Shown here piece after piece: positions 11,099-20,216 of a stretch of DNA of 64,000 nucleotides. This DNA is from CAYTBN01 sp964436045 (GTDB taxonomy: Bacteria; Myxococcota_A; UBA796; UBA9615; CAYRNR01): the NCBI GenBank assembly GCA_964436045.1, contig CAYTBN010000010.1, positions 1 through 64,000 on the forward strand, read 5' to 3'. The translations under genes and the position numbers were made by a program. Under the pieces are notes generated by a model. The model searched no databases. It saw only the letters and a program-made list of their open reading frames with translations, and had not been told where the DNA came from. The number at the start of each line of letters is the position of its first letter. Position 1 is the stretch's first letter.

Positions 11099-11952
11099 GA
11101 GGTCTCCCCGCCTGCCGAACCGCCGCGTCCGAACCGCCGTTCACGGCGGAAGGCCCGTCCCTCGGCGGTGAGCTCTTCAATCCGCGAACGGACCTGGGCG
11201 ACGTAGCCCTCGATCACGTCGTCGGACTCGGTGCCGTCCCCATCGAACACCATGGGCTCACCGTAATGGATGTGACAGGGACGGGGCCGCGGGATCGCCA
11301 GCAGGTATGGTGTCACGGGCACGTAGGGTGCACCCAAGAGCCGGCCCAGGGTGCGGGCGTTGTAGATCGTGGGCAGCACTTCCCCCCCGCCGATGAACGC
11401 CAGCGGGACGATGGGGGTACCGGTCTCCAACGCCAGCCGCATGAAGCCCGTGCCGAACCGCACCAGATCGTAACGCTGCCAGTAGAGCTTGGCCGTCCCC
11501 CGGGCGCCCTCGGGAAAGACCAACAGGACCCGATCGTCGAGGAGGAACTGCTTGGCGTGTTCGGGCAGTCCCGTCAGTTGCCCGACCCGGCTCAGCCACG
11601 GAGCAAAGATCGGCCAGCGACCGAGGAACTTCTCGGCCATCCCCAGGGCCAGCCGCGGGGGATGTTTGTCCAGGATCAGCGACGTGATCACCATCGCCCC
11701 GTCGACGGCGAATCCCCCCGAGTGGTTGCCCACCAGCATGGTGCGACCCCGGTCCGGGACGTGCTCGATGCCGTACACGCTGACCTTGAAATAGTGGCGA
11801 TAGAACCAGCCCAGCAACGAGAAGAAGAGCGCCACGTGTTCCCGGGAGATGCCGTAACGATCGAGGCCGTAGCGGTTGAACGGAATGTCCAGCGCCTGGA
11901 CCTGGGAGGCGACCTCGGGCAGGACGATTCGCTGGGGAAGCCGGGCGCGCAT
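11095..11952 (-). CDS. Lysophospholipid acyltransferase-family protein (PlsC/MGAT-like)
   Basis: This 285-residue protein probably transfers acyl chains at the inner membrane. The N-terminal segment is amphipathic/hydrophobic (ALFFSLLGWFYRHYF). The catalytic block LVGNHSGGFAVDGAM (around residue 74) has the NHSGG...D form characteristic of MGAT-like acyltransferases rather than the standard NHxxxxD. Block III is LLVFPEGARGT and block IV PIVPLAFIGGGE. Length is normal. First gene of a two-gene operon with the epimerase; divergent from the SGNH hydrolase. Confidence 0.87.
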   Translation of the reverse strand: MRARLPQRIVLPEVASQVQALDIPFNRYGLDRYGISREHVALFFSLLGWFYRHYFKVSVYGIEHVPDRGRTMLVGNHSGGFAVDGAMVITSLILDKHPPRLALGMAEKFLGRWPIFAPWLSRVGQLTGLPEHAKQFLLDDRVLLVFPEGARGTAKLYWQRYDLVRFGTGFMRLALETGTPIVPLAFIGGGEVLPTIYNARTLGRLLGAPYVPVTPYLLAIPRPRPCHIHYGEPMVFDGDGTESDDVIEGYVAQVRSRIEELTAEGRAFRRERRFGRGGSAGGETS

Positions 11953-11980
11953 TTTCTCCCGTCGCTCGCACGGTCGCTGG

Positions 11981-12012
11981 CGCGCAGCCGCGCAGCCGCG
12001 CAGCCGCGCAAC
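11981..12012. repeat. Four tandem copies of an 8-base unit
   Basis: CGCGCAGC repeated three times and once as CGCGCAAC, between the divergent acyltransferase and SGNH genes. It occupies the position where upstream control elements would lie; no function is evident. Confidence 0.7.
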
Positions 12013-12033
12013 GTTCAGTCTACACTAGCCCGC

Positions 12034-13092
12034 ATGTCTTCTCGGGTCTCCCGCGGCCGCAAGCTGCTGTTCAGCGGTGTCGTGCTGCTCGCCTTTCTCG
12101 CCCTCTTCGAGGGGGGCGCACGGATCTGGGAACGGGCCCGGCCAGCGCCGACGATGCCCGAGCCCGTACCCCGCTCCTGCCCGGACGGTCAGCCCTGCTT
12201 CGAAGGTGCCGCCACGCTCCCCCCCGTCGACGGCCATGGGATCCGGATGGCCGAGCAGCGCCGCGCGGGCTGGGGGTTCGTGCCCGGCAGTCAGATCACC
12301 CACGGCAACGTGACGGTGACGATCAACTCGCTGGGGTTGCGTGGCCCACAGATCGGGCCCGATCCGGAACCGGGGGAGGTCCGGCTGTTTAGCCTGGGCG
12401 ACTCGTCGGTCTACGGCTACGGCGTGGAGGACGGACAAGTCTTCCTGGACGTGACCGCCGCGATCCTGTCCGACGAAACCGGAATGGACGTGCTCTCCGT
12501 CAACGGTGCCTTGCCAGGCTACTCGAGCCGCCAGGCGCTGACGGTGCTGCAGGATGTGGGGCCCGTGGTGAGGCCTGACTGGCTCGTCATCGCGTGCATC
12601 TGGAGCGACCTGTTCCACACCGACGAGCCCCTCGACGCCGGGGGAGAATCCCCCCTCGCCGCCGTGCGGATGATGAAAACATTGCTACAACCATGGTTAC
12701 CGCCGCGCACCATCGGATGGTGGGATCCCGAGCAGGGTGTGGGGACCCCGGGTCCCGGCAAGTCCCCGAGGGTGGCCCTCGGCCAGTACATGGACAACCT
12801 GCACGCCCTGGTCCTGGAGGGGGCGAAGGTCGACGCCCGCCCGGTATTCTTGATCCTGCCCGCGCCCGTGGATCTCGACCCGGCTGGTGCCCCGGCCTAC
12901 GTGGGGGACTACCGGGCCGCGATGGCCACGGTGGCCGAGGAAATCGATGCGCCGTTGGTCGATGGTCCGCGCTATTTTGCGCGACACGGAGCGGGGCCAA
13001 CGATGTTCTTCGATCAGGTGCACCCCTCGGCGGAGGGGCACCGGCTGCTCGGCGAGGCGCTGGCCGAGGCCCTCGAGGACCGACTCGACTGA
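12034..13092 (+). CDS. Membrane-anchored SGNH/GDSL-type hydrolase
   Basis: This 352-residue protein has an N-terminal membrane anchor (residues 9-27, LLFSGVVLLAFLALFEGGA) and an SGNH fold. Block I is SLGDSSVYGYG with Ser124, block III VNGALPGYSS, and block V contains D327-Q-V-H330, the catalytic Asp-x-x-His. Likely an esterase or O-deacylase acting on envelope polysaccharide or lipid outside the inner membrane. The frame is open upstream to 11266, but ATG 12034 is chosen because it begins the anchor and the upstream part overlaps the divergent gene. Ends 5 bases before the convergent START-like gene. Confidence 0.8.
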   Translation: MSSRVSRGRKLLFSGVVLLAFLALFEGGARIWERARPAPTMPEPVPRSCPDGQPCFEGAATLPPVDGHGIRMAEQRRAGWGFVPGSQITHGNVTVTINSLGLRGPQIGPDPEPGEVRLFSLGDSSVYGYGVEDGQVFLDVTAAILSDETGMDVLSVNGALPGYSSRQALTVLQDVGPVVRPDWLVIACIWSDLFHTDEPLDAGGESPLAAVRMMKTLLQPWLPPRTIGWWDPEQGVGTPGPGKSPRVALGQYMDNLHALVLEGAKVDARPVFLILPAPVDLDPAGAPAYVGDYRAAMATVAEEIDAPLVDGPRYFARHGAGPTMFFDQVHPSAEGHRLLGEALAEALEDRLD

Positions 13093-13096
13093 CGAC

Positions 13097-13582
13097 TCAG
13101 CCCGTCGCCAGCAACTCCCGCACCAGGCCGCGGTTTGCGTCGAAGGTCCGGTCGATGCTCTTGCCCACGACGCGCTCGATCAACCTGCCGATCAGCGGGA
13201 GTCGAACGCTCACCGCCACCGTCTCCACGACCCGGGTGTTGGCGCCCTCGGGTTCGAAGGTGGTCACGCCGCCGATACGGATCTTGTCCGCGTCCGGGCC
13301 CTCGAACTGCCATTCCGCTCGATTCGACGAACGGTCCCAGCGATAGATGATCGCCGTGGAGTCCGTGTGTAGCCGGTCCAGTCCACCCGTTATCTTGCGA
13401 CGATACTGCTCGCATCGTACCGCGATGGTCAGACCCCGCTCGGACTCCTCCAGGACCTCGTAGCGAGCCGACGCGACCTCTTCGCGGGCCGCGTGGGCCC
13501 GGACCAGGAACTGCTCGGAACAGAACAGCGCCGCCACCCGCTCCGGGGGGGCGTCCAGGTGGTCGGTGTTTCGGATTTCCAT
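13097..13582 (-). CDS. DUF2505/START-like (SRPBCC) protein
   Basis: This 161-residue protein has the layout of the SRPBCC helix-grip fold: an N-terminal strand and helix (TDHLDAPPERVAALFCSEQF), a central sheet and a long C-terminal helix (IGRLIERVVGKSIDRTFDAN). It most resembles the DUF2505 group, whose function is unknown and which probably binds a hydrophobic ligand. No export signal. It is the last gene of the topoisomerase IV operon, 13 bases after parE, but there is no clear functional reason for the pairing. Confidence 0.75.
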   Translation of the reverse strand: MEIRNTDHLDAPPERVAALFCSEQFLVRAHAAREEVASARYEVLEESERGLTIAVRCEQYRRKITGGLDRLHTDSTAIIYRWDRSSNRAEWQFEGPDADKIRIGGVTTFEPEGANTRVVETVAVSVRLPLIGRLIERVVGKSIDRTFDANRGLVRELLATG

Positions 13583-13595
13583 CAGGCGCCCATGC

Positions 13596-15509
<1,914 letters not shown>

Positions 15510-15521
15510 CGTCCGCTGCTC

Positions 15522-17996
15522 CTAGGCCTCGTCTTCCACATCCACACCCACCGCCCGCTGGGAACCGCTGTCTGTGATCTCACCCCAGGTCAGGGGTGTG
15601 ACCGGCGGCTGGATCACGCTGACCAGCCGGTCCCGCTTCAACATCTGCCGCCCGCGCCCTCCGCGCTTGGTGACCTCGTACTTGGTGGGCCGCACCACCA
15701 TCCGGGTGCCGCGGGTCGTCTCCACCTCGAGCCCCTGGCGTGCCGCCGTCGACAGGCAGAACCCCAGCACCTGGTCGCCAGCCGTCAGCTTGATCGCCTG
15801 CACGCCCTTGCCCACTCCGGATAGCACGTTGACCTCGTCCACCGGGAAGATCGACACCCGCGCGGCACCGGTGGCCAGGCAGACGTTCTCGTCGCCGACG
15901 GTGACCGCCACACCGATCACCCCGTCGCCCGGGACCTTGTTGTCCAGCCTCACGTACTTGCGGCCAGTGCGGGTCGAGGGCGTGCGGTGGGTGCCGAGGG
16001 CGAAGCGCAGACACTTCCCGCCCCGTGTCATCGCGAGGATCAGCGGCCAGCCGAACTCCTCGGAGCCCTCCGGGCCCTCGGGGAGCACCCGCGGGTCGGT
16101 CAGGACCACGCCCACGACCTTCTCGCCGTCGGCGAAGGCGAAGAATCTTTGGACGGGCTCGCCGTAGCCCGTGGTGGCCGGCACGTCCGCGATGCGTATC
16201 ACGTAACAGGCCCCCCGGTCGGTGAAGACGCAGGCACACTCGCGGCTCGATCCCCGGGCCAGCCACTGCACCTCGTCGTCCTCGCGGACCCGGATCGCCG
16301 ACACCTCGGAGAAGCCGCGCTGCCGCTTGATCCAGCCGTCACGCGTGACGATCACCCAGGAGTCCTCCTTGACGATGTACTCCTCGGGATCGAACGCGGT
16401 CTCGACGGCCTTCTCCTCCAGCCGGGTGCGCCGCTCGTCCGCGTACTCGCTGCGGATCGCGTCCAGCTCGCCGCGGATCACCTCCCAGCGCATGAACTCG
16501 TTGGCCAGGATCTCCCGGATGCGCGCCGCTGCCGCGCGCTTGACCGCCAGCTCCTCGCGGATCGCCTCGATCTCCATCTTCGACAGCTTGTAGAGCTTGG
16601 TCTCCAGCACCGCCTCGGCCTGGATCTCGGTCAGGTCGAAGCGCTTGCGCAGCTTGATCCGCGCGTCCGCCTTGTCGTCGGCGGCGCGGATGATGCGGAT
16701 CGCCTCGTCGAGGGCGTCGAAGACCTTCTCGAAGCCCTCGAGGATGTGGATCCGCTTCTCGAGTTCCCGCAGCTCATACTCGAAGCGGCGGGTGACCACC
16801 TCCATCCGGAAGGCCAGGAACTGGGTGAGGAACGTCCGCAGGTCGACCCGCGCCGGACCCGCCACCAGGGGATTGTCGGTGGGCACCAGGCAGGTGAGGT
16901 TCACGTGGAAGTTGGTGCGCAGGGGCGTGTGCTTGTACAGGTACGCCATCGCCACCTCGGGGTTGGCTCCCCGCTTGAGCTCCAGCACGATGCGCACGTC
17001 GTCGGTGGACTCGTCCCGCACGTCGAGGATCTGCGGCACCTTCTTGTTCACGATCTGCTCGGCGATCTTGGAGATCAGATCCCCCTTCTTGATGCCGTAT
17101 GGGATCGAGGTGATGACGGCGTTCTTGCGCCCCCCGCCCGGTTCCACCCCGTACTCGCCGGCCATGGTCACCGGTCCGTGGCCGGTCTCGTAGATGGCGC
17201 GGAGGTCCGCCGCCGAGGTCTCGATGCGTCCCCCGGTGGGGAAGTCGGGGCCAGGGACGAAGGCCAGCAGGTCGTCCAGGCCCAGCTCCGGATCGTCGAT
17301 GAGCGCGATCAGCGCGTTGATCACCTCGCCCAGGTTGTGGGGCGGGATGTTGGTGGCCATGCCCACCGCGATGCCGGTCGAACCGTTGACCAGCAGCTGG
17401 GGCACCCGGGTCGGCAGGACCACCGGCTCCTCGGTCGTGCCGTCGTAGGTCGGGCGGCTGTCGACCGTCTCGTGCTTGAGTTCACCCAGCAGCTCGCCGG
17501 CCAGCCGCTGCAGCTTGGCCTCGGTGTAGCGCATCGCCGCCGGCGGATCCCCGTCCAGCGAGCCGAAGTTGCCGTGGCCGTCCACCAGCGGGTAGCGCAG
17601 CGAGAAGCTCTGCGCCATGCGGACCATCGCGTCGTAGATCGCCTGGTCGCCGTGGGGGTGGTACTTGGCCATCACCTCGCCGACCACGGCCGCGCTCTTG
17701 CGGAAGCGCCCGTCGGCGTGCAGGTGCAGGTTGTGGAACATGGCGTACAGGATGCGCCGTTGCACCGGCTTGAGACCGTCGCGAATGTCCGGGAGCGCGC
17801 GGGACGTGATCACCGACAGCGCGTAGTGCAGGTATCGCTGCTGGGTGGTCTCGTGAAGCGCCACCTCGGTGGGGCCGCCCGGGGGCCCGACGGGATCGTC
17901 GGCCGGTGGCGTGGGAGGGCCGTCGTCCGACGGTGGCGGGCCACCCGCTCCGTAGGACTGGAGCAGGGAAAGCTGTGAATCGTCGCGCTCAGCCAT
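15522..17996 (-). CDS. parC: DNA topoisomerase IV subunit A
   Basis: This 824-residue DNA-breaking subunit of topoisomerase IV opens with a Pro/Asp-rich tail (residues 15-45), then the breakage-reunion domain: RALPDIRDGLKPVQRRIL, YHPHGDQAIYDAMVRMAQ and AAMRYTEAKL with active-site Tyr157. A coiled-coil tower and a C-terminal beta-pinwheel follow. The gyrase-type GyrA box (QRRGGKG) is not seen in the C-terminal half, favouring ParC. ATG 17996 is chosen; ATG 18008 is an alternative. Either start overlaps the end of the upstream HTH gene (8 bases for 17996), implying coupled translation. Confidence 0.92.
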   Translation of the reverse strand: MAERDDSQLSLLQSYGAGGPPPSDDGPPTPPADDPVGPPGGPTEVALHETTQQRYLHYALSVITSRALPDIRDGLKPVQRRILYAMFHNLHLHADGRFRKSAAVVGEVMAKYHPHGDQAIYDAMVRMAQSFSLRYPLVDGHGNFGSLDGDPPAAMRYTEAKLQRLAGELLGELKHETVDSRPTYDGTTEEPVVLPTRVPQLLVNGSTGIAVGMATNIPPHNLGEVINALIALIDDPELGLDDLLAFVPGPDFPTGGRIETSAADLRAIYETGHGPVTMAGEYGVEPGGGRKNAVITSIPYGIKKGDLISKIAEQIVNKKVPQILDVRDESTDDVRIVLELKRGANPEVAMAYLYKHTPLRTNFHVNLTCLVPTDNPLVAGPARVDLRTFLTQFLAFRMEVVTRRFEYELRELEKRIHILEGFEKVFDALDEAIRIIRAADDKADARIKLRKRFDLTEIQAEAVLETKLYKLSKMEIEAIREELAVKRAAAARIREILANEFMRWEVIRGELDAIRSEYADERRTRLEEKAVETAFDPEEYIVKEDSWVIVTRDGWIKRQRGFSEVSAIRVREDDEVQWLARGSSRECACVFTDRGACYVIRIADVPATTGYGEPVQRFFAFADGEKVVGVVLTDPRVLPEGPEGSEEFGWPLILAMTRGGKCLRFALGTHRTPSTRTGRKYVRLDNKVPGDGVIGVAVTVGDENVCLATGAARVSIFPVDEVNVLSGVGKGVQAIKLTAGDQVLGFCLSTAARQGLEVETTRGTRMVVRPTKYEVTKRGGRGRQMLKRDRLVSVIQPPVTPLTWGEITDSGSQRAVGVDVEDEA

Positions 17997-18684
17997 GGGC
18001 GCCTCCATCGATGGGGGGAGCGGGCTGCAGGATGATCGGGGCCAGCCTGACGGTGTTGGGGCGCGCCTCGCCGTCGAGCTCCACCCGGCCACATCGGGCC
18101 AGCAGGGGGAGGATGTAGTGCAGGCAGCGCACGCCGCCGTTGCCGCGGCGGGTGAACCGCGCCAGGGACCCCGGGTTGTTCTGGGATGCCTGGATCGGAA
18201 CCGACTCGCCCGCGGGCACCTGGCTCTCCAGGAAAAACAGGCAGCGATTGATGGCGTCGGCCTTGATCCAGATCGGACTCGCCGATCCGTTGGCCAGCGG
18301 CGTGATCTGTACGCCACCGCGCTCGCCATCGACCTGGTCCAGGCTGAAGGGGCGGTTGCGGCGGGCGTCGGGGGTCGCAAGCTCCGCACCCACCAGGTAC
18401 GGCAGCGGCCCTCCGCGACCCACCAACCGGGCGAAGTGATCGTGCGCTGCGTGGCCGTACTGACCCTCTGCGCGGGCGTCGGGGGCCACGGGATCCGCTC
18501 CGTTGCCCTCCCGCGAGCGCCGCTCTGCCCACTCGAAGAAGGCCGGCTCGGTGCAGCGCAGGGATCCGGGCGCGATCTCGAACCCGGGCAGCTCGCCTCG
18601 CTGGAACAGCCCCTGGACCGCGGTGACGTCCAGGCGCAGCAGGCGAGCGATGTCAGCCTCGGTCAGGATCGTTGATTCGGGCAT
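17989..18684 (-). CDS. Helix-turn-helix protein heading the topoisomerase IV operon
   Basis: This 231-residue soluble protein has an N-terminal excisionase/MerR-like HTH_17 domain: LTEADIARLLRLDVTAVQGL, then FQRGELPGFEIAPGSLRCTE and FFEW (residues 8-55). The remaining 170 residues are not recognised; they look globular and contain no membrane segment. Overlap with parC suggests a dedicated role, such as autoregulating the operon, although no such regulator is well known for topoisomerase IV. Direct repeats and an inverted repeat in its own upstream region (18692-18748) are possible binding sites. Confidence 0.7.
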   Translation of the reverse strand: MPESTILTEADIARLLRLDVTAVQGLFQRGELPGFEIAPGSLRCTEPAFFEWAERRSREGNGADPVAPDARAEGQYGHAAHDHFARLVGRGGPLPYLVGAELATPDARRNRPFSLDQVDGERGGVQITPLANGSASPIWIKADAINRCLFFLESQVPAGESVPIQASQNNPGSLARFTRRGNGGVRCLHYILPLLARCGRVELDGEARPNTVRLAPIILQPAPPIDGGAHG

Positions 18685-18691
18685 GTGCTCA

Positions 18692-18748
18692 TCCAGTGGC
18701 TACTGGACGAGTATAGAAGATCTCGTGAGTAGATAATAGGTAGATAAT
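18692..18748 (-). promoter_or_regulatory. Promoter region of the topoisomerase IV operon with operator-like repeats
   Basis: An AT-rich island. On the minus strand a -10-like TATACT lies at 18715-18710. Two exact copies of GTAGATAAT (plus strand 18729-18737 and 18740-18748) sit 11 bases apart, about one helical turn, over the -35 position. A perfect inverted repeat TCCAGT-GGCT-ACTGGA (18692-18707) covers the expected transcription start. The layout suggests both positive and negative control, plausibly by the HTH protein encoded just downstream. Confidence 0.45.
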
Positions 18749-18763
18749 CTACTGAAGTTTTGT

Positions 18764-19963
18764 TCAGTCTACATCCACCCGGAAGACGTTGGCCATCGCG
18801 CTGTCCCCCGCGGCGCAGCCGGCGAACAGGCCGTAGCCGCCGCCGTTGATGACCAGCTCTTCTATCAACTCGATCATCAGCCGCATCCCGGTCGGCCCCT
18901 GGGGATGGCCGAAGACCATCGACGACCCGTAGTTGTTCATCGCGTTGACGTCGATGCCGGTCTCCCGGGCCATGAACACGTCGTTGACGGCGAAGGGGTT
19001 GTGGGTCTTGACCGTGCACTCCTTGATGTCCACCCCGGCCCGGTCGCAGGCCTGCAGCGACGCCGGCACGACGGCGGCGGCCATGAAGCCCTTCTTGGTG
19101 CGGTACTGACCCGAGGACAGCACCTGAACCGTGACCGCCTTGTCGGACGACAGCTCGGCAGCCCGTTCCCGCGTGGTGATCACCAGCCCGCTGTTGCCGT
19201 CGGCCGGGTGGGTCTGGGAGCCGAAGGTCACCGTCCCGTCGCGCATCACCGGCCGCAGCTTGCCCAGCCCCTCGCGGGTGGTGGGGAACACGCCCTCGTC
19301 GCCCTCGACCACCTTGAGCACCCTGCGACCGCTGGGGTTCACCTCCACAGGCACCATGTAGCGCTTGTGGAACGCGCCGCCGTCGGCCAGCGCCTGCTGG
19401 TACTGCTCGAAACGGCGGAAGGCGACGTCGTCCTGCTCTTCGCGGGTGACACCCGCCTCGGCGGCCACGTTCTCGGCGGTCTTGACCATGGCCTCGCCGG
19501 CCCAGGGATCCCTGCCGAAGTTGTCCCAGACCCAGTCATCGATGATGGGCTTGCCCCCGGGGCCCATCGGGTCGGGGTACACCAGGTGGGGGCCGTTGGA
19601 GCACTTGTCGGCGGTCACGCTCAGGATGCACTCCAGGCCGCCCTCGTCGATCTCGGCGGCCGCCGAGGTGACGCAGCGGGCCGAGGTGGCGCAGGCCTGG
19701 CTGAAGATGGGCCCGGTGACGTGGTCGGCGCCCAGCAGGGCCGCGACCCAGGGACCGCCGTAGAAGCAGGAGACCGACGGGATCGTCCAGCCCAGGAAGA
19801 CGGAGTCGAATCCCCTCGGGTCGATGTCCTTGTCGGCCAGCACCTTGGCGCCGACCTCGCCGACGAACTTGAGCGGGTGCAGGGCGGCAAAGCTCCCCTG
19901 CCACTTGGAGAACGGCGTGCTCCAGTACGCGCCGTAGGGGATGAACGCTTTGGTGAAAGCCAT
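18764..19963 (-). CDS. Thiolase-family protein (acetyl-CoA acetyltransferase-like)
   Basis: This 399-residue thiolase fold condenses or cleaves acyl-CoA thioesters. The nucleophile region is FSQACATSARCVTSAA with Cys91. The C-terminal part has FGHPQGPTGMRLMIELIEEL and GGGYGLFAGCAAGDSAM, placing the catalytic His and second Cys in the usual places. The normal NEAFA block is replaced by HNPFAVND, as in a divergent thiolase subgroup, so substrate cannot be assigned. The gene is monocistronic, with a perfect TetR-type palindrome 55-71 bases upstream of the start, pointing to repression relieved by a metabolite such as an acyl-CoA. Confidence 0.85.
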   Translation of the reverse strand: MAFTKAFIPYGAYWSTPFSKWQGSFAALHPLKFVGEVGAKVLADKDIDPRGFDSVFLGWTIPSVSCFYGGPWVAALLGADHVTGPIFSQACATSARCVTSAAAEIDEGGLECILSVTADKCSNGPHLVYPDPMGPGGKPIIDDWVWDNFGRDPWAGEAMVKTAENVAAEAGVTREEQDDVAFRRFEQYQQALADGGAFHKRYMVPVEVNPSGRRVLKVVEGDEGVFPTTREGLGKLRPVMRDGTVTFGSQTHPADGNSGLVITTRERAAELSSDKAVTVQVLSSGQYRTKKGFMAAAVVPASLQACDRAGVDIKECTVKTHNPFAVNDVFMARETGIDVNAMNNYGSSMVFGHPQGPTGMRLMIELIEELVINGGGYGLFAGCAAGDSAMANVFRVDVD

Positions 19964-20018
19964 GGGCCACTCCTCGATTGGGTTGCACGAGTGCCGGAGT
20001 CAGGCGGGCCATTATCGT

Positions 20019-20034
20019 CCGAACGATCGTTCGG
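20019..20034. promoter_or_regulatory. Perfect 16-bp palindrome, candidate TetR-family operator
   Basis: CCGAACGATCGTTCGG is identical on both strands. Palindromes of this length and ACGATCGT-like core are typical TetR-family operators at fatty-acid and acyl-CoA degradation genes. It lies 55 bases upstream of the thiolase ATG, a good position for repression. No TetR gene is in this window. Confidence 0.6.
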
Positions 20035-20086
20035 TGCAATCGCGTATGCAGATAGCACGCGACCCGCGCACGCACTGTGCCACGCT

Positions 20087-20115
20087 GACACACGGGCGCT
20101 CGTGGGACGTGTGTC
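20087..20115. promoter_or_regulatory. Inverted repeat upstream of the sigma-54 promoter, enhancer candidate
   Basis: GACACACG (20087-20094) and CGTGTGTC (20108-20115) are perfect inverted arms around a 13-base spacer, centred about 70 bases upstream of the -24 element. That is where bacterial enhancer-binding proteins usually bind. Which activator uses it is unknown. Confidence 0.45.
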
Positions 20116-20167
20116 GCCGACGATCTGTGTCGGGGCGTAACCGTCAGTAAATACATGGAAAAACTGT

Positions 20168-20184
20168 TTGGCACGTTGCTTGCT
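20168..20184 (+). promoter_or_regulatory. Sigma-54 (-24/-12) promoter
   Basis: TTGGCACG-N4-TTGCT matches the sigma-54 consensus fully: GG at 20170-20171 and GC at 20182-20183, with exactly 10 bases between them. The expected start site is near 20195, about 20 bases before the GGAGG-preceded ATG at 20217. Transcription would need an AAA+ activator. Confidence 0.8.
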
Positions 20185-20216
20185 ATTTACCGGCGCAATC
20201 GATGCCGGAGGCACAG

